The position numbers and the translations under genes are program-made. The notes beneath the pieces were generated by a model. It did no database searches and had not been told where the DNA came from. It saw only the letters and a program-made list of their open reading frames with translations. A DNA stretch of 64,000 nucleotides from Xanthomonas hyacinthi (lineage in GTDB: Bacteria > Pseudomonadota > Gammaproteobacteria > Xanthomonadales > Xanthomonadaceae), in assembly GCF_009769165.1 (NCBI RefSeq), contig NZ_CP043476.1:992001-1056000 (forward strand). The letters are read 5' to 3'. Of this stretch, positions 18,835-27,983 are shown piece by piece. Numbering within the stretch: the first letter of the stretch is position 1; the number at the start of each line of letters is the position of its first letter.

Positions 18835-20175
18835 TCAGCCCCTCGCCGGCCTGAACCACAGCGTCGCCACCACGCCCTTGGGCGCGCCCGGGCGCACGTT
18901 GACCTGCCAGCCGTACAGATCGCACAGGCGGCTGACGATCGACAGGCCGATGCCGCCGCCCTGCGAGTGTCCGGCGTGGGTGCCGCGGTAGCCGCGCTGG
19001 AACAGCTTGGCGGCGTCTTCCGCGCTGAGGCCGGGGCCGGAGTCGATCACCTGCACCGCATCGCTCAGCACCCGCACCACCACCTGGCCTTCCTGGGTGT
19101 ACTTGACCGCGTTGCCGATCAGGTTGCCCAGCGCCACCGACAGCGCCGACTCCGGCGCGTCGATGGTCAGGTTGCGCTCGCCCTCCAGCAGCAGTTGCAG
19201 CGGCTTGCCGCCGAGCTGCGCGCGGTGCGATTCGATCAGTTGCTCGGCGACCTTGGCCACGTTGCTGTTGCCCTGCCCGCGCTCGTTGCGCGACAGCAGC
19301 AGCAGCGAGCCGATCAGGTCGCTGCATTGTTGTTCGGCGCGCTGGATGCGCTGCAGGCGCTGCAACACCTTGTCGTCGAGATTGGGACGGGTCAGCAGCA
19401 GTTCGGTGGCGCCGCGGATCACCGCCAGCGGCGTGCGCAGCTCGTGGCTGACGTCGGCGTTGAATTCGCGGTCGCGCTGCACCACCTCGGTGAGCCGGCC
19501 CGAATAGTCGTCCAGCGCTTCGGCCAGCTGCCCGACTTCGTCGTCGGGGAAATGCGGCGCCAGCGGCTTGGGATCGCTGCTGCCGCGGTAGGCGCGCAGC
19601 CGCGCGGCCAGATCGGAGACCGGGCGCATCACCCGCGACGCCGACCACCAACCGATCACCAGCGACAACGCGCTGAACACCAGCACCGACAGGATCAGGG
19701 TGCGATTGAGTTGCACCTCTCCCTGCATGGTCTGGGTCATGTCGTAGGCGAGGAAGAACCACACGTCCGGCGTCTTGCGTACCGCGAGCTTGTAGGAGAA
19801 CTGCTTGCCTGACTCGTCGCGCCCGAACATGTTGTGGATGCCGTCGGAGAAGCTGTACCAATCCGGCTCCTCGCGCTTGAGCGCCTCAAAGCCGTCGCGC
19901 TTGACCACCCGCCCGACCATCTGCTGCACCTGCAGATCGGGATTCTTCGACGGCTCGGAAAAATATCGGCGCGAGTATTCGTCGATGTTGCGGTTCATCA
20001 CCACTTCGACGAGCTGGTTCTCCACGCGCGCGCGCGCCCAATTCGTGGCGAACGCGAACAGTGCGGTCAGGCCGAAGCCCAACAGCACGAAGGACAGAAT
20101 GATGCGGCTGCGCAGGCGGCGGCGGTAGCGTCCGCGCCGCCGCACCGCCCGCGGCAACTCTCCAGCTTCAGGCAT
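18835..20175 (-). CDS. HAMP-type sensor histidine kinase (possibly ColS/VgrS)
   Basis: A 446-residue transmembrane kinase. After a basic N terminus there is a helix (IILSFVLLGFGLTALFAF), a ~120-residue periplasmic domain and a second helix (LILSVLVFSALSLVIGWW). HAMP follows, then the phospho-His motif DVSHELRTPLAVIRGA, the ATP lobe with NLIGNAVKYT, DSGPGLS and GGGIGLSIV. It overlaps its response regulator by eight bases. As I recall, the ColRS (VgrRS) system lies a few genes from the pil cluster in X. campestris, so this may be its orthologue; I could not verify this, nor did I find a clear ExxE iron-binding motif in the sensor domain. Confidence 0.9.
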   Translation of the reverse strand: MPEAGELPRAVRRRGRYRRRLRSRIILSFVLLGFGLTALFAFATNWARARVENQLVEVVMNRNIDEYSRRYFSEPSKNPDLQVQQMVGRVVKRDGFEALKREEPDWYSFSDGIHNMFGRDESGKQFSYKLAVRKTPDVWFFLAYDMTQTMQGEVQLNRTLILSVLVFSALSLVIGWWSASRVMRPVSDLAARLRAYRGSSDPKPLAPHFPDDEVGQLAEALDDYSGRLTEVVQRDREFNADVSHELRTPLAVIRGATELLLTRPNLDDKVLQRLQRIQRAEQQCSDLIGSLLLLSRNERGQGNSNVAKVAEQLIESHRAQLGGKPLQLLLEGERNLTIDAPESALSVALGNLIGNAVKYTQEGQVVVRVLSDAVQVIDSGPGLSAEDAAKLFQRGYRGTHAGHSQGGGIGLSIVSRLCDLYGWQVNVRPGAPKGVVATLWFRPARG

Positions 20176-20851
20176 CGGGCGCGGCGATGCGGTAGCCGAT
20201 GCCGTGGCGGGTCTGGATCATTGGCACCTCGAACGGCTTGTCGACCACCGCGCGCAGGCCGTGGATGTGCACGCGCAGCGAGTCCGAATCCGGCAGCTCT
20301 TCGCCCCAGACGCGGGTTTCCAGTTCCTGCCGGGTCACCACCGCAGGCGAGGCTTCCATCAACGCCTGCAGGATCTTCAGCGCAGTCGGGTTGAGCTGCA
20401 GCAGCTTGCCCTGGCGCCGCACTTCCAGCGTGTCCAGGTTGTATTCCAGGTCGCCGGTCTCCAGCACGCGGGTGTGCACGCCCTTGCCGCGGCGCGACAG
20501 CGCGTTGAGCCGCACTTCCACTTCCTGCAGCGCGAACGGCTTGATCAGGTAGTCGTCGGCGCCGGAATCGAAGCCTGCCAGCTTGTTGTCCAGCGAGTCG
20601 CGCGCGGTGAGCATCAGCACCGGGGTCTGCTTGCGCGCTTCGTTGCGCAGCTTGCGGCACACTTCGATGCCGTCCATGCCCGGCAGGTTGAGGTCGAGCA
20701 CGATGGCATCGAATTCGTGCACTACCGCCAGGTGCAGGCCGGTGACGCCATCGGCGGCGAAATCCACCGTGTGCCCGCGGTCCTCGAGGTAGTCGCCCAG
20801 GTTGGCAGCGATATCGCTGTTGTCTTCGATCACTAGAATTCGCACCAACAT
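20168..20851 (-). CDS. OmpR-family response regulator (possibly ColR/VgrR)
   Basis: A 227-residue regulator with a receiver domain (acidic VIEDNSD, phospho-Asp in VLDLNLPGMDG, Thr in MLTARD, Lys in YLIKPF) and a winged helix ending RTRHGIGYRIAA-like (actual QTRHGIGYRI). It starts MLVRILVIEDN and is the upstream member of the regulator-kinase pair. The DNA-binding part reads PTALKILQALMEASPAVVTR, as in OmpR-type effectors. Orthology to ColR is inferred from neighbourhood only. Confidence 0.93.
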   Translation of the reverse strand: MLVRILVIEDNSDIAANLGDYLEDRGHTVDFAADGVTGLHLAVVHEFDAIVLDLNLPGMDGIEVCRKLRNEARKQTPVLMLTARDSLDNKLAGFDSGADDYLIKPFALQEVEVRLNALSRRGKGVHTRVLETGDLEYNLDTLEVRRQGKLLQLNPTALKILQALMEASPAVVTRQELETRVWGEELPDSDSLRVHIHGLRAVVDKPFEVPMIQTRHGIGYRIAAPDA

Positions 20852-20859
20852 TTACCCCG

Positions 20860-21234
20860 TCAGTCGTACTTGCCAGTTGGATTGCGCCGCATCAATTCCT
20901 GCGCATCCTCGTTGTCGCGGCGGCGTTCCGCCACGGTTTTGCATTGCGTCGTGGTGCGCAACGATCCGATGACCGCTTCGCGCCTGCAGATCAGCCGGCT
21001 GTCCGACGACGCCTTGGACAGCAGCGTGTTGACCGTTTCCTGATCGTTGAACAACACGACCTTGTCTTCCTCGCGCAGCGTGTCCACATCGGGGTGGGCG
21101 TTGAGCACCATCGCCATGCGCGACAGCGCGGCTTCCACCTCGTTGCGATTTTCTGCACTGCGTTCGGAACAGGTCTTGCCATCATCCAACTGCTGGCGAA
21201 TTGTAACGAGTTGCTGTGCGAACGATTTCTTCAC
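20860..21234 (-). CDS. Small conserved-looking protein of unknown function
   Basis: About 124 residues from a GTG preceded by AGGTGAGG, giving (M)KKSFAQQLVTIRQQLDDGKT. The frame can be extended upstream by 25 residues (to MIGSMPGM), which would add an alanine-rich but not convincingly signal-like stretch. The protein is charged and helical-looking with three cysteines and ends DAQELMRRNPTGKYD. It ends eight bases before the start of the response regulator on the same strand, so it may be transcribed with the two-component system. I do not recognise the family. Confidence 0.5.
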   Translation of the reverse strand: MKKSFAQQLVTIRQQLDDGKTCSERSAENRNEVEAALSRMAMVLNAHPDVDTLREEDKVVLFNDQETVNTLLSKASSDSRLICRREAVIGSLRTTTQCKTVAERRRDNEDAQELMRRNPTGKYD

Positions 21235-21428
21235 GTTTATGGGCGCCTCACCTTTCGGCGCCGCCGCCGCGCTGCGCGCCAGCGCCATCCCCGGCATCGA
21301 ACCGATCACCTTCTTCGTCCCTGCCCACTACGCGATTGGTGGCGTGAATCACAATGTAGCCGCCCCGCGAACGGGGCCGCAAGCTGCGCGCCGTGGGGTT
21401 TCCGTGCATGGGCGCAGCCGCCGACCTG

Positions 21429-21466
21429 CAAAACAAAAAGGCCCAAGCGGCGACGCCGCTTGGGCC
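21429..21466 (-). terminator. Rho-independent terminator downstream of rimK
   Basis: A perfect 12-bp stem, GGCCCAAGCGGC/GCCGCTTGGGCC around a 3-base loop, followed on the minus strand by TTTTTGTTTT. It lies ~117 bases after the rimK stop. The rest of 21235-21582 holds no gene. Confidence 0.93.
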
Positions 21467-21582
21467 GAAAGATATATCCCGATTACCGTTCCTGCTGAGG
21501 AGGGCAGAGCTGCGGTCCGACGAAGCATACGCAGGGGGGAATTAAACCCGTGTTAAGCCAGAACGGAGGGCCGAACATCGCT

Positions 21583-22476
21583 CTAAGTCACTGATTTCTT
21601 TCGAATCAGACTGGCTTCGAGGTGCTCGATGACCTTGCCGGCGATATCCAGCCCGCAAACCGCCTCGATCCCTTCCAGGCCGGGGGTGGAGTTGACTTCC
21701 AGCACCAGCGGGCCGCGCCGCGAGCGGATCAGGTCGACCCCTGCCACGCCCAGGCCCAGGGCTTTGGCCGAGCGCACCGCCACCTCCTGCTCGCCGCGGC
21801 TGGCCACCGCCAACTGCGCGCTGCCGCCGACATGCAGGTTGGAGCGGAAGTCCCCTTCCGGCGCCTGCCGGCGCATCGCCGCGACCACCTGGTTGCCGAC
21901 CACGAAGCAGCGCAGGTCGGCACCCTCGGCCTCGCCGATGAACTCCTGCACCAGGAAATTGGCGTACAGCCCGCGCAACGCCTCGACCACGCCGCGCGAG
22001 GCGCTGGTCTTCTCGGTGAGGATCACGCCGGTGCCCTGGGTGCCTTCGTTCAACTTCACCACATGCGGCGGCGGGCCCAGCATCGACAGCAGATCGCCGG
22101 TGTCGTCGGGGTTGTCGCCGAACACGGTCATCGGCATGTCGATGCCCTTGGCCGCCAGCAACTGGTGCGCGCGCAGCTTGTCGCGGGCGCGCAGGATCGC
22201 ATCGGACGGGTTGGGCGTGCGCACGCCCATCATCTCCAGCTGGCGCAGCACCGCGGTGCCGTAGCGGGTGACGGAATTGCCGATGCGCGGGATCACCGCG
22301 TCGTAGCCGGTGATCGGCTTGCCCTTGTAATGCATGGTGAAAGCCCCGGCCGCGATGCGCATGTAGCAGCGCAGCGGGTCGAGCACGCGCACCGTATGCC
22401 CGCGCTCGCGGCCGGCCTCGACCAGGCGCCGCGTCGAATACAGCTTGGTGTTGCGGGACAGGATGGCGAGCTTCAT
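21583..22476 (-). CDS. rimK: Ribosomal protein S6-L-glutamate ligase RimK
   Basis: ATP-grasp ligase of 297 residues that adds glutamates to the C terminus of ribosomal protein S6. It begins with the characteristic [20 protein letters not shown] and has the nucleotide-binding [15 protein letters not shown], the metal site [16 protein letters not shown] and the C-terminal [14 protein letters not shown]. Length and motifs are standard. Single-gene unit ended by the terminator at 21429; the ~285-base gap to the divergent receptor gene holds the promoters of both. Confidence 0.93.
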   Translation of the reverse strand: MKLAILSRNTKLYSTRRLVEAGRERGHTVRVLDPLRCYMRIAAGAFTMHYKGKPITGYDAVIPRIGNSVTRYGTAVLRQLEMMGVRTPNPSDAILRARDKLRAHQLLAAKGIDMPMTVFGDNPDDTGDLLSMLGPPPHVVKLNEGTQGTGVILTEKTSASRGVVEALRGLYANFLVQEFIGEAEGADLRCFVVGNQVVAAMRRQAPEGDFRSNLHVGGSAQLAVASRGEQEVAVRSAKALGLGVAGVDLIRSRRGPLVLEVNSTPGLEGIEAVCGLDIAGKVIEHLEASLIRKKSVT

Positions 22477-22761
22477 CGAGGCGCGACGGCGGTGGCTGGC
22501 TCGGCATCATACGTTGCGCCGTCGGCGCTGCGGGACTGGCGCCTCGCGCGCGAACGCGGCGGCAGCGGGGGCCGGCCCCGGCATGCGCGTTCGGCCGCCG
22601 GCATCTGCCGACACGCTGTCCCACAGCCGACACGCAACCGCCCCGAAACGTTCACAAAACCGTTGCATGGTGGCGAGCGGGCCGCCTGGGCCGTGTGCTG
22701 GCTGTCACCCACCACGCGGCAGGTCCCGACGCCTCCCCCCATTTTATCCTGGTGAATTCCG

Positions 22762-25059
22762 ATGACCCCCACCTCCCGATCCTTGCGCCTGCATGCGCTG
22801 GTGCTCGCCGTCGCGTCCGCGCTGCCGGCCTTCGCCGCGCTGGCCGAGACCGCGCCGGCCGACGCCGCTGCCACGTCCACCGCCGGCAGCGGCGACGCGA
22901 CCATGCTCGATGCGATCACCGTGGTGTCCACCGGCACCACCCGCCAGGTGCAGCGCATCACCCGCGAGGACATCGGCACCGCCGCGCCCGGCACCAGCGC
23001 GCTGAAGGTGCTGGACAAGCTGCCCGGCGTGCAGTTCCAGTCGGCCGATGCGTGGGGCGCGTACGAATGGTCGACCGCGATCAGCCTGCACGGCTTCGAC
23101 CAGAGCCGCCTCGGCTTCACCCTGGACGGCGTGCCGCTGGGCACCATGAGCTACGGCGTCAGCGACGGCCTGCAGGTGACCCGCGCGATCATCTCCGAGA
23201 ACGTCGGCTCGGTGGAGCTGTCACAGGGCGCCGGCGCGCTGGGCACCGCCTCGAGCAGCAACCTCGGCGGCACCGTGCGCTACTACTCCGACGATCCGGA
23301 CGCCACGCCGGGCATCCGCTTCAGCCAGACCTTCGGTTCCGATTCCACCCGCCGCACCTACCTGCGCGGCGACACCGGCGACATCGACGGCTTCTCGATG
23401 TACACCTCGCTGGTGCACGGCGAGACGGACAAGTGGAAAGGCTACGGCAACAACGAGTACAACCAGGCCAACGTCAAGGCGCTGTACCAGTGGGGCGACG
23501 GCAACCGGGTCAGCCTGTTCCTGGACAGCTCCAAGCGCAAGGAATACGACATCATGGACCTGTCGCTGACCTCGCAGAAAGCGCTGGGCTGGGACTGGGA
23601 TTACCTGATGCCGGACTGGAACAGCGCGGTGCAGATCGCCAACGCGCTCAACGGCAACGGCAGCTACCCGGCCTCCTTGAACGGCCTGCCCGCCGACTAC
23701 GGCAAGGCCGATGCCTCCTACTACTCCGGCGCCGGCCTGCGCGACGACAACCTGGCCGCGCTCAGCGGCGCGTTCAACCTCGGCGGCACGGCCACGCTGA
23801 ACCTGACCGGCTACTACCACGACAACAACGGCGAAGGCCAATGGACCACGCCGTACGTGGCGTCCTCGGCCACGGTGCCGCTGTCGATGCGCACCACCGA
23901 CTACCGCCTCAACCGGCATGGCATCACCGCGTCGCTGAACTTCACCGTCGCCGGCAACGAGATCGAGATCGGCGGCTGGTACCAGAACGCCAAGACCGTG
24001 CAGGAGCGCAACTACTTCCTGCTCGATGGCCCGTTCACCGATCTGCACTACTTCAACAAGTCCGGCACCTTGTTCGCGCGCCAGTTCGACCAGCACTACG
24101 ACACCGACACGCGCATGTTCTATGCGCAGGACACGCTGCGCCTGCTCGACGAACGCCTGACCGTGAACTTCGGCGCCAAGAAGCTGCAGGTGGACACCAC
24201 CGCGCAGTCGCTGGTACCGACCACCTCCAACGCGGCCGGCGAGATCAAGGCCGATTCGGATCTGCTGCCGCAGCTGGGCGTGAACTACAAGCTCGACGCG
24301 CACCAGGAAATCTACGCGTCCTACAACAAGAACATGGCCGGCTTCGGCTTCACCCCGTTCCAGGAATCGCAGGCGGCGTTCGACGCGATCAAGCACTCGC
24401 TGGAGCCGGAGACCGCGCAGACCTACGAACTGGGTTATCGCGTGCGCGGCGACGGCATCGAGGCCTCGCTGGCGCTGTACCACACCACCTTCGACGACCG
24501 CCTGCTGGTGACCTCGCCGTGCAGCGCAATCCAGACCTGCTCGGCCACGCTCAACAACGTCGGCTCGGTGCGCAGCCAGGGCGCCGATCTGGCGGTGATG
24601 TGGCGCCCGATCGCGCAGCTGCGCTGGCTCAACTCGCTGTCCTACGACGACTCCACCTACCAGGACGACTACCTCAACGGCGGCGTGGTGGCCACGTCCG
24701 GCAAGCGCGTGGTCGGCATCCCGGAGTGGATGTTCTCCAGTAGCCTGGCCTATGAGAACGCCGGCTGGCACGCCGCGCTGGACGGCAAGTACACCGGCCG
24801 CCGCTACATCAGCTACCTCAACGACTCGTCGGTGCCGAGCTACTGGCGCTTCGACCTGAGCGCGGGCTACGACTTCGGCGAAGTCGGCATGTTCCAGAAC
24901 CTGGGCCTGAGCGCGAACGTGACCAACCTGTTCGACAAGCGCTACTTCGCCACCGTCGGCACCAACGGCTATGTGGTCTCCGATCCGAACGGCTACAACC
25001 AGACGCTGATGGCCGGCGCGCCGCGGCAGTTCTTCGTCACCTTCAGCGGCAAGTTCTGA
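22762..25059 (+). CDS. TonB-dependent outer-membrane receptor
   Basis: A 765-residue receptor for active uptake across the outer membrane, driven by TonB. A signal peptide runs to about ALPAFAALAE. The plug domain has TSALKVLDKLPGVQFQ, SLHGFDQSRLGFTLDGVPLG and VELSQGAGALGTASSSNLGG. The barrel ends with the terminal-Phe signature FFVTFSGKF. A TonB-box-like stretch DAITVVS precedes the plug. The ligand cannot be read from sequence; iron-chelate or plant-derived substrates are both plausible in this genus. It stands alone with its own terminator at 25152. Confidence 0.94.
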   Translation: MTPTSRSLRLHALVLAVASALPAFAALAETAPADAAATSTAGSGDATMLDAITVVSTGTTRQVQRITREDIGTAAPGTSALKVLDKLPGVQFQSADAWGAYEWSTAISLHGFDQSRLGFTLDGVPLGTMSYGVSDGLQVTRAIISENVGSVELSQGAGALGTASSSNLGGTVRYYSDDPDATPGIRFSQTFGSDSTRRTYLRGDTGDIDGFSMYTSLVHGETDKWKGYGNNEYNQANVKALYQWGDGNRVSLFLDSSKRKEYDIMDLSLTSQKALGWDWDYLMPDWNSAVQIANALNGNGSYPASLNGLPADYGKADASYYSGAGLRDDNLAALSGAFNLGGTATLNLTGYYHDNNGEGQWTTPYVASSATVPLSMRTTDYRLNRHGITASLNFTVAGNEIEIGGWYQNAKTVQERNYFLLDGPFTDLHYFNKSGTLFARQFDQHYDTDTRMFYAQDTLRLLDERLTVNFGAKKLQVDTTAQSLVPTTSNAAGEIKADSDLLPQLGVNYKLDAHQEIYASYNKNMAGFGFTPFQESQAAFDAIKHSLEPETAQTYELGYRVRGDGIEASLALYHTTFDDRLLVTSPCSAIQTCSATLNNVGSVRSQGADLAVMWRPIAQLRWLNSLSYDDSTYQDDYLNGGVVATSGKRVVGIPEWMFSSSLAYENAGWHAALDGKYTGRRYISYLNDSSVPSYWRFDLSAGYDFGEVGMFQNLGLSANVTNLFDKRYFATVGTNGYVVSDPNGYNQTLMAGAPRQFFVTFSGKF

Positions 25060-25151
25060 ATTGACGCAGCGCCAGGGAAGGCGATGGCGCCGTCGTTTGC
25101 GAAAGCAGCGGCGGCGCCTTGCGTTTGAGCGGTGAAAAAACCGTACGAATG

Positions 25152-25173
25152 AAGCCGCCATCTGGCGGCTTTT
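25152..25173 (+). terminator. Rho-independent terminator of the TonB receptor gene
   Basis: AGCCGCCA-TC-TGGCGGCT followed by TTTCC, about 95 bases after the receptor stop codon. Confidence 0.85.
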
Positions 25174-25278
25174 CCGATTGTGCGTGGTGCCGTTGGAGGT
25201 CGCGCCGACAGCGACATCGGTCGCGGCTGAAGCCGCGACACACGGCCTGGATGCCACATTTATTGAATAAACCGACAG

Positions 25279-27366
25279 CTAACCGGCGACAGCGCGGCCG
25301 ATCGCCGGATCGCTCATGCTTGGACGGCCGGTCTCGACATGCCCGGCCAGGCGCCGCCGCCACTGCGGCATCGCCTCGCTCGCAATTTCAAGGTCGTACC
25401 AGTGGTACTGCGTCTGCAAGTCAAAGCGCAGCAACTTGCGCTCGCCGGCGGCCAGCGCATGCATCTGCTCCGCCCCGCCGCGATAGCCATCGCGAATGCG
25501 CAGCCGGCATGCCTGCGCACCGGCATTGCGCAGCTCCAGCAGCAGGCATTGGCTGGCCGCGTCGTAGTCGGCATCGGCCTGCAGCCCCACGTCGACCACG
25601 CCATCGCCATGGAACTCGCGCAGGAAACCGTTGGGGCCATGCACGCGCAACGCGTAGCCGGGATCGGCCGCAGCGCCGCGCCAGGCGCGCGCATCGTGCA
25701 ATTCGCTGCCCGCCGCCAGCGTGTAGAACCACGGCCCGGCGCTGCCGCCATCGGCATAGGCGTTCAGCGCGACGCCGACGGTGCTGCGGTTGAGCATCCG
25801 CAACGTCGGTTGCTGCGGCCCCGTCTGCAAGCGCACGTCGAAATCGTAAGGCAGCGCGCGCGCCGGGCGCTGGCCCGGCTCCTGCGCCGGCAAGGCCTGC
25901 TGCGCGGGCCGCTGCGGCGCCGGCAAGGCCGCGGTCGCGTCGACGCGGGCGATGAAGTCGCGCGTGTCCGGCAAGGCGACGCGGGCGTCGTCGTGCCCGG
26001 CGAAATCCAGCGCCGAGGTCAGGTCGCCGGCGATCGCGCGGCGCCATGGGCTGATGTTGGGTTCGGCGACGCCGAAGCGGCGCTCCAGGAACCGGAGCAC
26101 CGAGGTGTGGTCGAACACCTGCGAATCGACCCAGCCGCCGCGGCTCCACGGCGACACCACCAGCATCGGCACGCGCGGACCGAGCCCGACCGGGACGCCG
26201 TGGTAGTCCTCGCCGCGCACATCGACATTGCTGGCACCCATGGCCGGATCGGTCGCCGGCAGCGCCGGCGGCACGTGGTCGAAGAAGCCGTCGTTCTCGT
26301 CGTAGTTGATCAGCAACACGGTCTTGGACCACACCCCCGGCGAGGCCGCCAGCACCTCCAGCAGGCGTGCGCTCAGCGATTCGCCGTAGGCCGGGGTGGC
26401 CTCGGGGTGCTCGCTGAGCAGGTACGGCGCCACGATCCACGACACCTGCGGCAAGCTGCCGCTGCGCACGTCGCGCTCGAAGGCGGCGACCAGATGCTCG
26501 CCGCGCGAGGCCTTGGCGTTGTCGGCGGTGGAACCCGGCACGATCGCGCGGCCGCGCCGGTACAAGGGAGAGGCGCGGTCGAGATTGCGGAAATTGGCGA
26601 AGTACGGATGGCTGTTGTCACCGTAGTTGTCGAATTCCTGGTACACCTGCCAACTGACGCCGGCCTGCTGCAGGCGCTCGGAATAGGTGGTCCACGCGTA
26701 GCCGGGAAACTTCGCGTTGTCGCGCGCCATGTCGGCGGTCCAGTTGCCATCGTCGCGGTTGTTCACCGCCTGCTCGCCGTCGTTGCCGACGCTCAGGCCG
26801 CTGGTGCCGGTGAACATGTACATGCGGTTGGGATTGGTCGGGCCGAACAGCGAGGCGTGGTAGCCGTCGCAAATGGTGAAGGCGTCGGCCAGCGCGTAGT
26901 AGAACGGCAGGTCCTCGCGCTGGAAGTGGCCCATGCTCATCGCGCTCTTCTGCGCGATCCAGGCGTCGTGGTGCTTCCAGATTTCGTGCGAGCCCTTCCA
27001 GTCGTGGTTGAGGTCCTGCATCCACTGCGCGCTGCTGGTCTGGCTGTTGAGGCGGAACGGCAGCACGTGGCGATCGCCGGCACCGGCTTCGGGCTGGTAC
27101 CAGACCGGGCGGCCGCCGGGCAGGCGCAGCGGCCGCGGGTCGCCGAAGCCGCGCACGCCGCGCAGGCAGCCGAAGTAGTGGTCGAACGAGCGGTTCTCCT
27201 GCATCAGGATCACCACGTGCTGCACGTCCTGCACGGTGCCGGTGACCCGCGCCGGCGGCACCGCCAGCGCACTGCGGATCGCCCCGGGCAGCAGCGGCAT
27301 GACCGCCCCGGCGCCGAGGGCCAGGGACGCACGGGCGAGGAAACGGCGACGACTGTGTTCGACCAC
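25279..27366 (-). CDS. Tat-exported phosphocholine-preferring phospholipase C
   Basis: A 695-residue phospholipase C of the acid-phosphatase superfamily, hydrolysing phosphatidylcholine-type lipids outside the cytoplasm. The twin-arginine leader SRRRFLARASLALGAGAVMP is evident. The catalytic entry VVILMQENRSFDHYFGCLRG is followed by metal-site motifs including LFGPTNPNRMY, NYDENDGFFDHVPPA and FDHTSVLRFLERRFGV. Two C-terminal DUF756-like beta domains follow from about residue 480. The GTG start is the first in frame and lacks a clear Shine-Dalgarno, so it may differ slightly. Such enzymes are exported folded and are candidate virulence or phosphate-scavenging factors. Confidence 0.93.
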   Translation of the reverse strand: MVEHSRRRFLARASLALGAGAVMPLLPGAIRSALAVPPARVTGTVQDVQHVVILMQENRSFDHYFGCLRGVRGFGDPRPLRLPGGRPVWYQPEAGAGDRHVLPFRLNSQTSSAQWMQDLNHDWKGSHEIWKHHDAWIAQKSAMSMGHFQREDLPFYYALADAFTICDGYHASLFGPTNPNRMYMFTGTSGLSVGNDGEQAVNNRDDGNWTADMARDNAKFPGYAWTTYSERLQQAGVSWQVYQEFDNYGDNSHPYFANFRNLDRASPLYRRGRAIVPGSTADNAKASRGEHLVAAFERDVRSGSLPQVSWIVAPYLLSEHPEATPAYGESLSARLLEVLAASPGVWSKTVLLINYDENDGFFDHVPPALPATDPAMGASNVDVRGEDYHGVPVGLGPRVPMLVVSPWSRGGWVDSQVFDHTSVLRFLERRFGVAEPNISPWRRAIAGDLTSALDFAGHDDARVALPDTRDFIARVDATAALPAPQRPAQQALPAQEPGQRPARALPYDFDVRLQTGPQQPTLRMLNRSTVGVALNAYADGGSAGPWFYTLAAGSELHDARAWRGAAADPGYALRVHGPNGFLREFHGDGVVDVGLQADADYDAASQCLLLELRNAGAQACRLRIRDGYRGGAEQMHALAAGERKLLRFDLQTQYHWYDLEIASEAMPQWRRRLAGHVETGRPSMSDPAIGRAVAG

Positions 27367-27405
27367 GGAGGGACTACCGGCGACGAGCCTGGGCTCACTA
27401 ATCGC

Positions 27406-27561
27406 TCAGCGTAGATGGCGCCGATGAAGCGGCGTTGACAAGGCGAGGCGCAAGCGCTGGCGCATGCGCGCGACCGCACCGATGGCCGCCCACTGCACGC
27501 CGTGCTCGCCCTGATGTTCCAGCACCGGCCGCACGCCCCGCTCCCGTACCTCGGGGAAAAC
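27406..27561 (-). pseudogene. Relic of an IS3-family OrfA transposase
   Basis: On the minus strand the frame reads FPEVRERGVRPVLEHQGEHG and then VQWAAIG. This matches the N-terminal helix-turn-helix of IS3 OrfA proteins (compare [20 protein letters not shown] in the relic at 49.8 kb). The similarity stops after ~35 residues and the frame ends at TGA, with no OrfB following. It is part of the gene-free stretch 27367-27983. Confidence 0.6.
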
Positions 27562-27617
27562 GTCGGGGTGCGAGCGTAGCCTCGCGCACCCAAACTCCGC
27601 GAGGCGCTTCGCCCCGG

Positions 27618-27719
27618 ACCCTCACCCCAACCCCTCTCCCGGAGGAAGAGGGGCGAAGGCACGCCGCGGCTGTTCCCTTCTCCCATCGGGAGAAGGTGGC
27701 GCGTAGCGCCGGATGAGGG
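27618..27719. repeat. Dispersed CCCTCACCCCAACCCCTCTCCC repeat, two units
   Basis: An arm ACCCCTCTCCC with partner GAAGAGGGG (27618-27653) is followed by CCCTTCTCCC-AT-CGGGAGAAGG and GATGAGGG (27675-27719). Same family as 4568-4630. Its right end abuts the IS5-type transposase relic exactly where that protein similarity stops. Confidence 0.75.
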
Positions 27720-27790
27720 CAGGTCACGCCAGGGAATGCCCACTCGGTAGCGATGCAGGCCGTCGCTTCCGGCGCTCGGTCCGCGATTAC
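27717..27790 (-). pseudogene. Relic of an IS5-family transposase
   Basis: On the minus strand DGLHRYRVGIPWRDLP is the hallmark N-terminal segment of IS5-type DDE transposases (RYR.GIPWRDLP). Upstream the frame is disturbed, and downstream it runs straight into the CCCTC repeat, so only ~25 residues survive. Bases 27791-27983 hold no gene I can name. Confidence 0.6.
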
Positions 27791-27983
27791 CAGCAGTTGG
27801 CGTACCCTTGGTGCGACTGCATTGCGCCGTGCTCGCCGGCCAATTCGCGAAGAAGCGCCGTGCGCTTACGCTCGGCATTCGAGCGCAAGCGCGAGCGCAT
27901 GGCCAGCGCCGATGGCACCGTTGCCCCATGGTTGTCGCCACCGGTCTGCTGCGCCGCCACGGCCCGGGGCTGAACATCCGGGC

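Noticed and set aside
21047..21556. Plus-strand frame over the small hypothetical gene
   Set aside because: Crosses the rimK terminator hairpin and has shadow composition; the minus-strand frame has a better ribosome site and context.
22477..22761. Possible riboswitch upstream of the TonB receptor
   Set aside because: I looked for a cobalamin-type box and a stable leader structure and saw neither.
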